DNA of 64,000 nucleotides, taken from contig JACKFA010000001.1 of NCBI GenBank assembly GCA_020632715.1, forward strand, positions 1,736,001 to 1,800,000, read 5' to 3'. A program made the translations under genes and the position numbers. Positions 47,317 through 62,894 of this stretch are shown here, piece by piece; the first letter of the stretch is position 1; each line of letters begins with the position of its first letter. This stretch comes from Deltaproteobacteria bacterium. GTDB lineage: Bacteria > Myxococcota_A > UBA9042 > PHBI01. Under the pieces are notes generated by a model. The model saw nothing but the letters and a program-made list of their open reading frames with translations, had not been told where the DNA came from and made no database searches.

Positions 47317-47706
47317 ATGGCTGATATCACGATTGCGCAGGTCAAGGACTTCCTCGGCAAGCTCACCGTCATCGAGATGGCGGACCTGGTGAAGGAGCTC
47401 GAGGAGGCGTGGGGTGTGTCCGCGGCGGCTCCGGTCGCGATGGCGATGCCGGCGGGCGGCGGCGGCGCGGCCCCGGCCGAGGCGGCCGAGGAGAAGACCG
47501 AGTTCGACGTCGTCCTGAAGGACGCCGGCGCCTCCAAGATCCAGGTCATCAAGGCCGTCCGTGAGGTCACGGGCGCCGGCCTGAAGGAGGCCAAGGACAT
47601 GGTCGACGGCGCCCCCGCGACCCTGAAGGAGGCGGTCTCGAAGGAGGAGGCCGAGTCCATCAAGGCCAAGATCGAGGCCGCTGGCGCCAAGGTCGAGATC
47701 AAGTAG
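47317..47706 (+). CDS. rplL: Ribosomal protein bL12 (L7/L12)
   Basis: The 129-residue stalk protein recruits translation GTPases. The N-terminal dimerisation helices (residues 1-33, QVKDFLGKLTVIEMADLVKELEE) are joined by an Ala/Pro/Gly hinge (about 36-56). The C-terminal domain has the invariant KIQVIKAVREVTGAGLKEAKDMVDGAP. The next gene, rpoB, is 180 bases away with a strong hairpin in between. Confidence 0.98.
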   Translation: MADITIAQVKDFLGKLTVIEMADLVKELEEAWGVSAAAPVAMAMPAGGGGAAPAEAAEEKTEFDVVLKDAGASKIQVIKAVREVTGAGLKEAKDMVDGAPATLKEAVSKEEAESIKAKIEAAGAKVEIK

Positions 47707-47720
47707 AGCGCTTCAGCGTT

Positions 47721-47761
47721 CCGGGGGGCGGTGTGGACGTGAACGTCGCGCCGCCCCCCGG
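47721..47761 (+). terminator. rplL-rpoB intergenic hairpin (attenuator-like)
   Basis: Perfect 11-base arms CCGGGGGGCGG (47721-47731) and CCGCCCCCCGG (47751-47761) close a 19-base loop. The loop holds a small inner stem, GACG/CGTC. In E. coli an attenuator at this junction lowers rpoBC expression relative to rplJL. The position matches, but there is no T-run. Confidence 0.7.
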
Positions 47762-47886
47762 GCGTATCTCGAGCTATCGAGCTCCACGGGCCCCCTCCCG
47801 GCCGTGTCGAGCTCCCGCTGCAGAGCTCCCCAGTCGCTGGCTCTGCAGGGTACGCGAGGCGACGCCTGGATCGATTAGGAGGAACC

Positions 47887-51999
<4,113 letters not shown>

Positions 52000-52012
52000 C
52001 AAGAGGTCGAGG

Positions 52013-52048
52013 CGCGCACAGGGGGCAGGGCCCTTCCTTCTGTGCGCG
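52013..52048 (+). terminator. Hairpin between rpoB and rpoC
   Basis: Nine-base arms CGCGCACAG and CTGTGCGCG close an 18-base loop, starting 14 bases after the rpoB stop. A second stem follows at 52062-52079. They lie between genes normally made in equal amounts, so they may be processing or pausing sites rather than true terminators. Confidence 0.5.
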
Positions 52049-52061
52049 TCGTGCTTACATA

Positions 52062-52079
52062 GAGCGCCCTTCGGCGCTC
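52062..52079 (+). promoter_or_regulatory. Second hairpin in the rpoB-rpoC spacer
   Basis: GAGCGCC and GGCGCTC pair around a CTTC loop. It is a compact, stable stem-loop 160 bases before the rpoC start. Its role is not clear from sequence. Confidence 0.45.
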
Positions 52080-52240
52080 GTCAGATGGGGCAGACCGCGC
52101 CGTGTTCGGCGCGCTCGGCCGTTCGAGAGCAGCGCGCCGCCGCCGTGGTCGAGCCGCTCGTCGCAAGAGCAGAAAACGAGTTCGCGGAGCCGTCGGGTCA
52201 ACCCTCGACGCGAGCCACACCCCCGCAGGGAGGCACAGAA

Positions 52241-56383
<4,143 letters not shown>

Positions 56384-56417
56384 GCCTCCGCGTCGGCACC
56401 GCGCCGACGTGATCAAG

Positions 56418-56464
56418 GGCGCCTTGCGAAAGAGCCTTGACTTCGCAAGGCGCCTACCTAGAAT
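56418..56464 (+). promoter_or_regulatory. rpsL promoter overlapped by a 13-base inverted repeat
   Basis: TTGACT (56437-56442) and TAGAAT (56459-56464) are 16 bases apart, 66 bases before rpsL. Perfect arms GGCGCCTTGCGAA (56418-56430) and TTCGCAAGGCGCC (56442-56454) flank the -35 and cover most of the spacer. The repeat could be an operator for rpsL-rpsG, or a hairpin that ends rpoC transcription. Confidence 0.6.
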
Positions 56465-56529
56465 GCGCCGGCCAATTACCAGCGGCGACCGCCCAGCGGC
56501 CACCGACGCCAGGAACAGGAAAGTCCAGA

Positions 56530-56901
56530 ATGCCGACCATCAACCAGCTCGTCCGCCAGGGACGGCAGAAGGTTCGCAACAAGACCGCGGCGCCGGCGCT
56601 CGAGAGCTGCCCGCAGAAGCGGGGTGTGTGCGTCCGTGTCTACACGTCGACCCCGAAGAAGCCGAACTCCGCGCTCCGCAAGATCGCGCGTGTTCGTCTC
56701 ACGAACGGGATGGAGGTCACCTCCTACATCCCGGGCGAGGGGCACAACCTTCAGGAGCACTCGCTGGTCCTGATCCGCGGCGGTCGTGTGAAGGACCTCC
56801 CGGGTGTCCGCTACCACATCATCCGCGGCACGCTCGACGCGTCGGGCGTCGCGAACCGCAAGCGCGGCCGGTCCAAGTACGGCACCAAGCGCGGCAAGTA
56901 A
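56530..56901 (+). CDS. rpsL: Ribosomal protein uS12
   Basis: The 123-residue decoding-centre protein starts MPTINQLVRQGRQKVRNKT. It keeps the invariant TPKKPNSALRK loop (K43/K44) and RGGRVKDLPGVRYH. The aspartate D89 in VKDLPG is the methylthiolation target of RimO, whose gene is at 2195-3643. The residues usually changed in streptomycin resistance (K43, K88) are wild-type. It starts the short rpsL-rpsG unit. Confidence 0.98.
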   Translation: MPTINQLVRQGRQKVRNKTAAPALESCPQKRGVCVRVYTSTPKKPNSALRKIARVRLTNGMEVTSYIPGEGHNLQEHSLVLIRGGRVKDLPGVRYHIIRGTLDASGVANRKRGRSKYGTKRGK

Positions 56902-56919
56902 GCTCAGGAGAGGTTCGAG

Positions 56920-57390
56920 ATGCCCCGTAAAGGCGAAGTTCCGAAGCGGAAGATCAACCCGGACCCGAAGTTCTCGGACACCCTGGTTGCCAAGTTCATC
57001 AACGTGCTGATGTACGACGGCAAGAAGGCTGTCGCAGAGCGCATCGTGTACGAGGCCCTCGACAGGGTCGCGGAGCGCTCCGGCGAGGACCCGGTCCGCG
57101 TCTTCAAGAAGGCGCTCGACAACGTCAAGCCGCAGCTCGAGGTCAAGTCGCGCCGCGTCGGCGGTTCGAACTACCAGGTCCCGGTCGAGGTCCGTCCGAC
57201 CCGCAAGACCGCGCTCGCGATGCGCTGGATCATCCAGTACGCCCGCTCGCGCGGCGAGAAGGGCATGGTCCAGCAGCTCGCCGGCGAGTTCCTCGACGCG
57301 GCGAACAACCGCGGCAGCGCGGTGAAGAAGAAGGACGACACGCACCGCATGGCGGAGGCCAACAAGGCCTTCGCGCACTACCGCTGGTAG
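56920..57390 (+). CDS. rpsG: Ribosomal protein uS7
   Basis: The 156-residue protein nucleates the head of the small subunit. It shows MPRKGEVPKRKINPDPKF, then KFINVLMYDGKKAVAERIVYEAL and the conserved GGSNYQVPVEVRPTRKTALAMRWI. It follows rpsL by 18 bases, with AGGAGAGG before the ATG. A T-tailed terminator follows 50 bases after the stop, so it is cut off from the EF-G-like gene. Confidence 0.98.
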   Translation: MPRKGEVPKRKINPDPKFSDTLVAKFINVLMYDGKKAVAERIVYEALDRVAERSGEDPVRVFKKALDNVKPQLEVKSRRVGGSNYQVPVEVRPTRKTALAMRWIIQYARSRGEKGMVQQLAGEFLDAANNRGSAVKKKDDTHRMAEANKAFAHYRW

Positions 57391-57441
57391 TGCCGGGCGG
57401 CCCGCGTCGGTGACGGCGCTGGGCGCGTGACGAGAGCGAGG

Positions 57442-57465
57442 AGGCCGGGCATGTCCCGGCCTTTT
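57442..57465 (+). terminator. Intrinsic terminator after rpsG
   Basis: AGGCCGGG (57442-57449) pairs with CCCGGCCT (57455-57462) around CATGT. The T-run that includes the last arm base and 57463-57465 follows. It is the only hairpin seen here with a proper T-tail. Confidence 0.85.
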
Positions 57466-57594
57466 CGCGTCTGGGCCTCGACGATCCTGCTCGTCGCGCG
57501 CTCGAGCGGCGATAAGCTGGCCGCCGAGGCCATTCCGGCCTAGCTTGAGGGCTGGCGGCGCGCCGCGCGCCGGCCGTCTTCGGAGTTCCGCGCG

Positions 57595-59640
57595 ATGCGA
57601 CGCCAGCCCCTCCGCAACATCGGCATCCTCGCGCACATCGACGCGGGGAAGACGACGCTCACGGAGAACCTCCTCCACCTGACGGGCGCCATCACCTACC
57701 CGGGCTCGGTCGATCAGGGCTCGGCGACGACGGACTGGCAGCTGCAGGAGCAGGAGCGCGGCATCACGATCGGGAGCGCCGCGATCACGTGCCGGTGGCG
57801 TGGCGCCGAGATCACGGTGGTCGACACGCCGGGCCACGTCGACTTCACGATGGAGGTCGAGCGGAGCCTGCGCGTGATCGAGGGCTGCGTGCTGGTCGTG
57901 AGCGGCCCCGACGGTGTGCAGGCCCAGACCGAGACGGTCTGGCATCAAGCCTTCCGTCGGCGGATCCCCGCGATCGCGTTCATCAACAAGCTCGATCGCG
58001 ATGGGTTCGAGCCCGAGCGGGTCGAGGAGGAGATCCGCGATCGCCTCGGCATCGAGCCGCTTCCGTTGGTGCTGACCGCGCGCTCCGAGGGCGAGATCGT
58101 GCTGGTCGACGTGATCCGGAACGAGGCCCGCGTGTACGGGATCGACGGGCTCGTCCGGAACCAACGCGCGGCCTGTGAACGCCGTTCACTATCGGCGGAG
58201 GAGGCGACCGCCCGAGCGCTCGCGATCGAGCGGATCGTGGACGCGGTCGCGAGCTTCGACGACGCCTTCGCGGAGCTCGCGCTGTCGGGCGAGGAGCCGC
58301 CCACGGAGATGTTCGAGCGCGCGATCCGGCGCGCCATGAGCGAGCGCGCGTGCCTCCCCCTCCTCTACGGTGTGGCGCGCTTCGGCGTCGGCGTAGAGCT
58401 CGTCGCCGACGCGATCGTCGACCTCCTTCCGGCGCCGGACGAGGTCCCGCTGCCCGCGACGTTCGACGCCGCCACGGGTCAGGCCCTCGGACCCGGCGGC
58501 GGGCTCGCCGACGCCGATCTCGCGGCGTTCGTCTTCAAGACCGAGCTCCGCCCGCGCGGCGAGCGCCTGGTCTTCGTGCGGGTCTTCGCCGGCGAGCTCC
58601 GCCGGGGCGCGGCGCTCCGCCGCCTGCCGTCGCGCGTGTCCGCGAGGCCGGAAGAGGTCGTGACCGTCTTCGCGGGGGACGCCGACCCGGTCCCGCGCCT
58701 CGGCGCCGGGATGATCGGCGGCCTCGTCTGGCCGCGCGGGGCCGCGGCACCGGCGACCGGCGAGACGCTCGGCGGCGACGACCTCGGGGCGACCTTCGAG
58801 CGCATCGACGCGCCGCAGCCCGTGGTCGTCGTCGCGCTCGAGACCTACGACGACGTCGCGCACGAGCGGCTCGTCGAGCTCCTCCGCGAGCTCGCCGCGG
58901 ATGATCCCTCGCTCGTCGTGGGCACGGATCGCGAGACGGGGCGCGCCACGCTCTCCGGGATGGGCGAGCTCCATCTCGAGCTCGCGGTCGAGCGCGCGGC
59001 GCGCGAGCTCGGGATGACGATCCGGACCGGGCGCCCGACCGTCGCGCGGCGGCGCGTGATCGTCGCGTCCGGACGCGGCCGCGCGGAGCTCGGGGAGCCC
59101 GAGATCACGCGTGGACGGGTGGCGATCGAGGTCGCGATCACGCCGGTTCCCGCCGGTCTCGGACACGTGGTCCGGCTAGACGCCCCGCTGCCGCGGCGGG
59201 CGGACTGGCGCGAGGCGCTCGAAGCCGGACTCCGAGCGGGTCTCGGCGCCGATCGCGGGGACGTCCTCGCGGTCGTGGGGGTAGAGCTCCACGTGATCGA
59301 CGTCGTCGTGCAGGGCTCGGACATCGCGCCGGTCGCGTTCCGCGACGTCGCCTGCCGGGCCGTCGAGAGCGCGCTCGCGGCGGCGGGACCGCTCGAGGCG
59401 GAGCCGTGGGTGTCGGTCTCGATCGTGGTCCCTGATCCCGCGGTAGGGCGCGTCGTCGGCGATCTCGCCCGCCGCGGCGCGCGGATCAAGGGCAGCGAGT
59501 CGCGCGCGGCCTTCCAGGTGCTCGCGGCGGAGGCGCCGCTCGAGGCGATGCTGGGCTTCGCGACTGATCTGCGCTCGATGTCGGGTGGACGCGGCCTCTT
59601 CACGATGGAGCCGTCGAGCTACGAACCCGTCGATCGCTGA
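57595..59640 (+). CDS. Divergent EF-G-like translational GTPase
   Basis: The 681-residue protein has clear EF-G GTPase motifs: G1 AHIDAGKT (13-20), G2 RGITI (55-59), G3 DTPGHVDF (77-84), and G4 NKLD (131-134). The G-prime insert is short. Domain IV lacks the usual GK-x-x-x-QSGGRGQ-type loop; it reads VIVASGRGRAELGEPEITRG instead. Domain V ends in a recognisable LRSMSGGRGLFTMEPSSYEPV. It occupies the fusA slot between rpsG and rpsJ but diverges from normal EF-G, resembling EF-G2 or recycling-type paralogues. The main EF-G may lie elsewhere. GTGAACGCCGTTCAC occurs inside it at 58175-58189. There is no strong ribosome site; ATG 57595 fits the family start. Confidence 0.8.
   Translation: MRRQPLRNIGILAHIDAGKTTLTENLLHLTGAITYPGSVDQGSATTDWQLQEQERGITIGSAAITCRWRGAEITVVDTPGHVDFTMEVERSLRVIEGCVLVVSGPDGVQAQTETVWHQAFRRRIPAIAFINKLDRDGFEPERVEEEIRDRLGIEPLPLVLTARSEGEIVLVDVIRNEARVYGIDGLVRNQRAACERRSLSAEEATARALAIERIVDAVASFDDAFAELALSGEEPPTEMFERAIRRAMSERACLPLLYGVARFGVGVELVADAIVDLLPAPDEVPLPATFDAATGQALGPGGGLADADLAAFVFKTELRPRGERLVFVRVFAGELRRGAALRRLPSRVSARPEEVVTVFAGDADPVPRLGAGMIGGLVWPRGAAAPATGETLGGDDLGATFERIDAPQPVVVVALETYDDVAHERLVELLRELAADDPSLVVGTDRETGRATLSGMGELHLELAVERAARELGMTIRTGRPTVARRRVIVASGRGRAELGEPEITRGRVAIEVAITPVPAGLGHVVRLDAPLPRRADWREALEAGLRAGLGADRGDVLAVVGVELHVIDVVVQGSDIAPVAFRDVACRAVESALAAAGPLEAEPWVSVSIVVPDPAVGRVVGDLARRGARIKGSESRAAFQVLAAEAPLEAMLGFATDLRSMSGGRGLFTMEPSSYEPVDR
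58175..58189. promoter_or_regulatory. Palindrome GTGAACGCCGTTCAC inside the EF-G-like gene
   Basis: The 7+1+7 palindrome reads through codons for CERRS. It is an exact match to the sites after ssb and in rimO, apart from the centre base. Within a gene it is unlikely to be an ordinary operator. Confidence 0.55.
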
Positions 59641-59750
59641 GTAGCGTCGCGCGACGGCCTGCCATGCGGTTCAGGGGCGATCGGGCGCGGTCCTGGTCAC
59701 GCGAGCCTCCGAGGATCCGGCCGCAATCGCCGAAGCGCGGAACAACTACG

Positions 59751-59780
59751 TTGACAACGCAGAGGGGCTGCCAGTACAAC
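59751..59780 (+). promoter_or_regulatory. rpsJ promoter
   Basis: TTGACA (59751-59756) and TACAAC (59775-59780) are 18 bases apart, about 60 bases before rpsJ. The perfect -35 and the spacing match the other promoters here. It implies that rpsJ is transcribed on its own, apart from the EF-G-like gene. Confidence 0.7.
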
Positions 59781-59839
59781 CCGTCGGCCGTCGCGAGGGC
59801 CCTGGCCCGGCGCGACGAACAAGGTGTCGGAGACGCAGC

Positions 59840-60145
59840 ATGGCTCAGAGGATCAGAATCCGCCTCAAGGCGTACGATCACAAACTGCTCGATCAGTCGG
59901 CGACGGAGATCATCGATACCGTCCTCCGTACTGGCGCGCGGACCGCAGGCCCCGTGCCGCTCCCGACGCGTATCAACCGGTACACGGTGCTCCGTGGGCC
60001 GCACATCGACAAGAAGAGCCGGGAGCAGTTCGAGATCCGCACGCACAAGCGGCTCCTCGACATCCTGGAGCCGACGCAGGCTACCCTGGACGCGCTGATG
60101 AAGCTCGACCTGTCGGCCGGCGTGGACGTCGAGATCAAGACCTGA
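59840..60145 (+). CDS. rpsJ: Ribosomal protein uS10
   Basis: The 101-residue protein sits in the small-subunit head and is also NusE, the NusB partner in antitermination. It starts MAQRIRIRLKAYDHKLLDQSATEIIDT and has GPVPLPTRINRYTVLRGPHIDKKSREQFEIRTHKRL in recognisable pieces. It has its own promoter before it and a hairpin just after it. rplC does not follow, which is unusual. Confidence 0.98.
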   Translation: MAQRIRIRLKAYDHKLLDQSATEIIDTVLRTGARTAGPVPLPTRINRYTVLRGPHIDKKSREQFEIRTHKRLLDILEPTQATLDALMKLDLSAGVDVEIKT

Positions 60146-60150
60146 AGCGT

Positions 60151-60174
60151 GAGCGGCGGGATGACCCGCCGCTC
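60151..60174 (+). terminator. Hairpin terminator after rpsJ
   Basis: Perfect ten-base arms GAGCGGCGGG and CCCGCCGCTC close an ATGA loop, starting six bases after the rpsJ stop. There is no T-run, but the position and strength suit a terminator. Confidence 0.65.
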
Positions 60175-60361
60175 GCGCCCCAGCAGCCGCAGCTGAGATC
60201 AGTTGCGGCGACCACACCGCAGACGCGGTGACATCGCTCAGGCCTCCCGCCAGTCCCACCACGACCCGGCTGGAGGCGACATCACGCAGCAGAGGGACCG
60301 CTTTCCTCGACCCCGCCAGCGCGACCGCGCTCGGACGTCAGGTCGAGTCGAGTCTCCCACC

Positions 60362-60391
60362 TTGACATGCTGCGGACGACGGTGCTACGAG
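60362..60391 (+). promoter_or_regulatory. Candidate promoter for rplD and the rest of the S10 genes
   Basis: TTGACA (60362-60367) and TACGAG (60386-60391) are 18 bases apart, 54 bases before the rplD start. The -35 is perfect and the -10 weak. It would separate rplD-onward genes from rpsJ. Confidence 0.55.
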
Positions 60392-60444
60392 CCCGCCTCC
60401 GCGCGCGCCAGCTGCGTGACTCTCCGACTTCAGGAGCTCTGACC

Positions 60445-61062
60445 ATGCCAGTGGTGGACGTCTACAATCTGAACCACGAGAAGGTCGGTACGCTCGAGCT
60501 CTCGAGCGAGATCTTCGACGTCGAGGTTCGCGAGCACCTCTTCCACGAGGTGGTTCGCGCGCAGCTCGCCGCGCGTCGCGCCGGCACGGCCAAGACGAAG
60601 GGCCGGAGCGAGATCAATCGTACGGGCGCGAAGGCGTGGAAGCAGAAGGGCACGGGCCGCGCCCGCCAGGGCGACCGCAAGGCGCCGCATTGGGTCGGTG
60701 GCGGCGTCGTCCACGGACCGCAGCCGCGCTCGTACGTGAAGAAGGTCAACAAGAAGGTGCGCGCTGCCGCCCTGTACGCCGCGCTCTCGCGCCGCGCCCA
60801 GGAGGGCCGCCTCCACGTCGTCGACGACATGGCGCTCGGCGCGATCAAGACGAAGGCGGTCGCCAACGTCCTCGCGAAGTTCGCCGCGCCGAAGGCGCTG
60901 CTGGTGGACGGCGACAACACGAACCTCCAGCTCGCCACGAAGAACCTCGCGTCGGCGCACTACCTCTCGGTGGGCGAGCTCAACGTCTACGACATCCTCC
61001 GTCACGACGACCTGCTCCTCAGCAAGTCGGCGGTCGAGAGCCTGCAGGCGAGGGTCGGCTGA
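60445..61062 (+). CDS. rplD: Ribosomal protein uL4
   Basis: The 205-residue protein lines the peptide exit tunnel. The loop with GTGRARQGDRKAPHWVGGGVVHGPQPR that reaches the tunnel is present, along with a normal C-terminal domain (ALLVDGDNTNLQLATKNL, NVYDILRHDDLLLSKSAVE). The ATG at 60445 follows AGGAG at eight bases. In E. coli L4 also represses the S10 operon; whether this applies is unknown since the operon is split here. It overlaps rplW by one base (TGATG). Confidence 0.97.
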   Translation: MPVVDVYNLNHEKVGTLELSSEIFDVEVREHLFHEVVRAQLAARRAGTAKTKGRSEINRTGAKAWKQKGTGRARQGDRKAPHWVGGGVVHGPQPRSYVKKVNKKVRAAALYAALSRRAQEGRLHVVDDMALGAIKTKAVANVLAKFAAPKALLVDGDNTNLQLATKNLASAHYLSVGELNVYDILRHDDLLLSKSAVESLQARVG

Positions 61063-61355
61063 TGGCCAAGTCGCTCTACCACGTGCTCAAGCGCCCGATC
61101 GTGACCGAGAAGACGAACGTCCTCCGCGAGGACGACAACCAGTACGTCTTCGAGGTCGCCCGGGACAGCAACAAGATCGAGATCCGCAGCGCGGTCGAGA
61201 GCCTCTTCGGCGTGCGCGTCATCGACGTCCGCACGTCCGTCGTGCGGGGCAAGATGAAGCGCGTGAAGCGCCAGCTCGGCAAGCAGCCGAACTGGAAGCG
61301 CGCCGTCGTGACGCTCCATGCGGATGACCAGATCGCCCTCTTCGAAGGCGCCTAG
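61062..61355 (+). CDS. rplW: Ribosomal protein uL23
   Basis: The 97-residue protein sits at the tunnel exit, where trigger factor and SRP dock. It shows HVLKRPIVTEKTNVLREDDNQYVFEVARDSNK and the extended KMKRVKRQLGKQPNWKRAVVTL segment. It starts on the last base of the rplD stop codon, indicating coupled translation. Confidence 0.97.
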   Translation: MAKSLYHVLKRPIVTEKTNVLREDDNQYVFEVARDSNKIEIRSAVESLFGVRVIDVRTSVVRGKMKRVKRQLGKQPNWKRAVVTLHADDQIALFEGA

Positions 61356-61365
61356 GAGATCCATC

Positions 61366-62193
61366 ATGGGTATCAAGCGTTACAAGCCGACGAGCGCCGG
61401 GCGCCGCGGGATGACCTCCTCGACCTTCGAGGAAGTCACGAAGAGCGCGCCCGAGAAGAGCCTCCTCCGCCCGCTCAAGAAGTCGGGTGGCCGCAACAAC
61501 AACGGCCGGGTGACCTCGCGTCACCGCGGGGGTGGACACAAGCGCCAGTACCGCGTGGTCGACTTCCGCCGCGACAAGGTGGGTATCCCGGCGACCGTGG
61601 CGGCGATCGAGTACGATCCGAACCGCTCGGCGCGCCTCGCGCTCCTCCACTACGTGGACGGCGAGAAGAGCTACATCCTGTGGCCGTCCGGCCTCGCGGT
61701 CGGCGACACGGTCATCTCGAGCCGCACGGCCGACATCAAGCCGGGCAACTGCCTCCCGCTCGAGAACATCCCGCAGGGCACGATCCTCCACAACATCGAG
61801 CTCAAGCCCAAGAAGGGTGGCCAGCTCGCTCGTGGGGCCGGCGCCTCCGCGCAGCTCATGGCGAAGGAAGGGAAGTACACCCAGATTCGCCTCCCCTCCG
61901 GCGAGGTCCGCAAGGTCCTCGCGACGTGCCGCGCGACCGTTGGCGTCGTCGGCAACTCGGAGCACCAGCAGGTCTCGCTCGGCAAGGCCGGTCGCTCCCG
62001 CTGGCTCGGTCGTCGTCCCCACGTTCGTGGTGTGGCGATGAACCCGGTCGACCACCCGCACGGTGGTGGCGAGGGGCGCACGTCGGGTGGTCGTCACCCG
62101 GTGACCCCGTGGGGCAAGCCCACGAAGGGTAAGAAGACCCGTAACAACAAGGCGACGGACCGCTTCATCGTCCGCCGCCGTAACAAGAAGTAG
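61366..62193 (+). CDS. rplB: Ribosomal protein uL2
   Basis: The 275-residue protein is next to the peptidyl-transferase centre. It has the family start GIKRYKPTSAGRRGMT, the RHRGGGHKRQYRVVDFRRDK segment, and the essential NPVDHPHGGGEGRTSGG-type motif near residue 225. The ATG follows TAGGAGATCC. It continues the standard order rplD-rplW-rplB-rpsS. Confidence 0.98.
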   Translation: MGIKRYKPTSAGRRGMTSSTFEEVTKSAPEKSLLRPLKKSGGRNNNGRVTSRHRGGGHKRQYRVVDFRRDKVGIPATVAAIEYDPNRSARLALLHYVDGEKSYILWPSGLAVGDTVISSRTADIKPGNCLPLENIPQGTILHNIELKPKKGGQLARGAGASAQLMAKEGKYTQIRLPSGEVRKVLATCRATVGVVGNSEHQQVSLGKAGRSRWLGRRPHVRGVAMNPVDHPHGGGEGRTSGGRHPVTPWGKPTKGKKTRNNKATDRFIVRRRNKK

Positions 62194-62205
62194 CGAGGTC
62201 CCGCC

Positions 62206-62484
62206 GTGCCGCGCTCAATCAAGAAAGGTCCGTTCGTCGATCACCACCTCCTCACGAAGGTGGACGACAACGCCAAGACCGGAAACAAGAAGGTTCTCAA
62301 GACCTGGAGCCGTCGCTCGACCATCATCCCCGAGATGGTGGGTATGACCTTCGCGGTCCACAACGGGCGTAAGTTCCTGCCGGTCTTCGTGACCGAGAAC
62401 ATGGTCGGGCACAAGCTCGGCGAGTTCTCGCCCACGCGCACCTTCTACGGACACTCTGCCGACAAGAAGGCGCGCCGGAAGTAG
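62206..62484 (+). CDS. rpsS: Ribosomal protein uS19
   Basis: The 92-residue protein is at the top of the small-subunit head. It starts at GTG with GAGG before it, and reads PRSIKKGPFVDHHLLTKV. WSRRSTIIPEMVGMTFAVHNGRKF and GEFSPTRTF-x-GH follow. Only 12 bases lie between rplB and it. Confidence 0.98.
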   Translation: MPRSIKKGPFVDHHLLTKVDDNAKTGNKKVLKTWSRRSTIIPEMVGMTFAVHNGRKFLPVFVTENMVGHKLGEFSPTRTFYGHSADKKARRK

Positions 62485-62541
62485 CCGCACGCGACGCTGC
62501 GTGCGCGACTGCCGGAGCGCCCGGATCTCGGGAGCCATCAG

Positions 62542-62883
62542 GTGGAAGCCAAAGCGACACTCATGTACACGCGGACCGCCGCGCGCAAGATGCGCGTGGT
62601 GCTGAACGCGATCCGCGAGACGGCTGACGCCGAGATCGCGCTCTCCAAGCTGAAGTTCGAGGACAAGAGGGCTGCGAAGCTCATCTACAAGCTCCTCGCG
62701 TCGGCGGTGGCGAACGCGGGCGTCAAGTTCGGCGTCACCGACCCGAGCCGCCTCTACGTCAAGGAGGCCTACGCGAACGTGGGCCCGACGCTGCGCCGGT
62801 TCCGGCCGCGTGCCCAAGGGCGCGCCACACGCATCAACAAGCGCACCAGCCACATCACCGTGGTCGTCGCCGAGCGCGATTAG
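62542..62883 (+). CDS. rplV: Ribosomal protein uL22
   Basis: The 113-residue protein has a beta-hairpin that lines the exit tunnel. Its family pattern is clear: ARKMRVVLNAIRETADAEIALSKL, then LIYKLLASAVANA and a basic loop PTLRRFRPRAQGRATRINKRTSHITVVVAE in pieces. It starts at GTG with GGGAG upstream. The tip of the loop is of normal length, with no sign of a macrolide-resistance change. Confidence 0.97.
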   Translation: MEAKATLMYTRTAARKMRVVLNAIRETADAEIALSKLKFEDKRAAKLIYKLLASAVANAGVKFGVTDPSRLYVKEAYANVGPTLRRFRPRAQGRATRINKRTSHITVVVAERD

Positions 62884-62894
62884 GGAGAGCGAAC

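Larger units (their letters stand above)
60146..60444. other. 299-base gap where rplC (L3) is normally found
   Basis: It holds the rpsJ hairpin (60151-60174), a candidate promoter (60362-60391) and the rplD ribosome site AGGAG near 60431. No frame resembles L3, which would need over 600 bases. I see no remnant of the gene. Confidence 0.7.

Noticed and set aside
52085..52240. N-terminal extension of rpoC
   Set aside because: The family starts at MKDFF, and GGAGG precedes the GTG at 52241; the extension covers the hairpin spacer.
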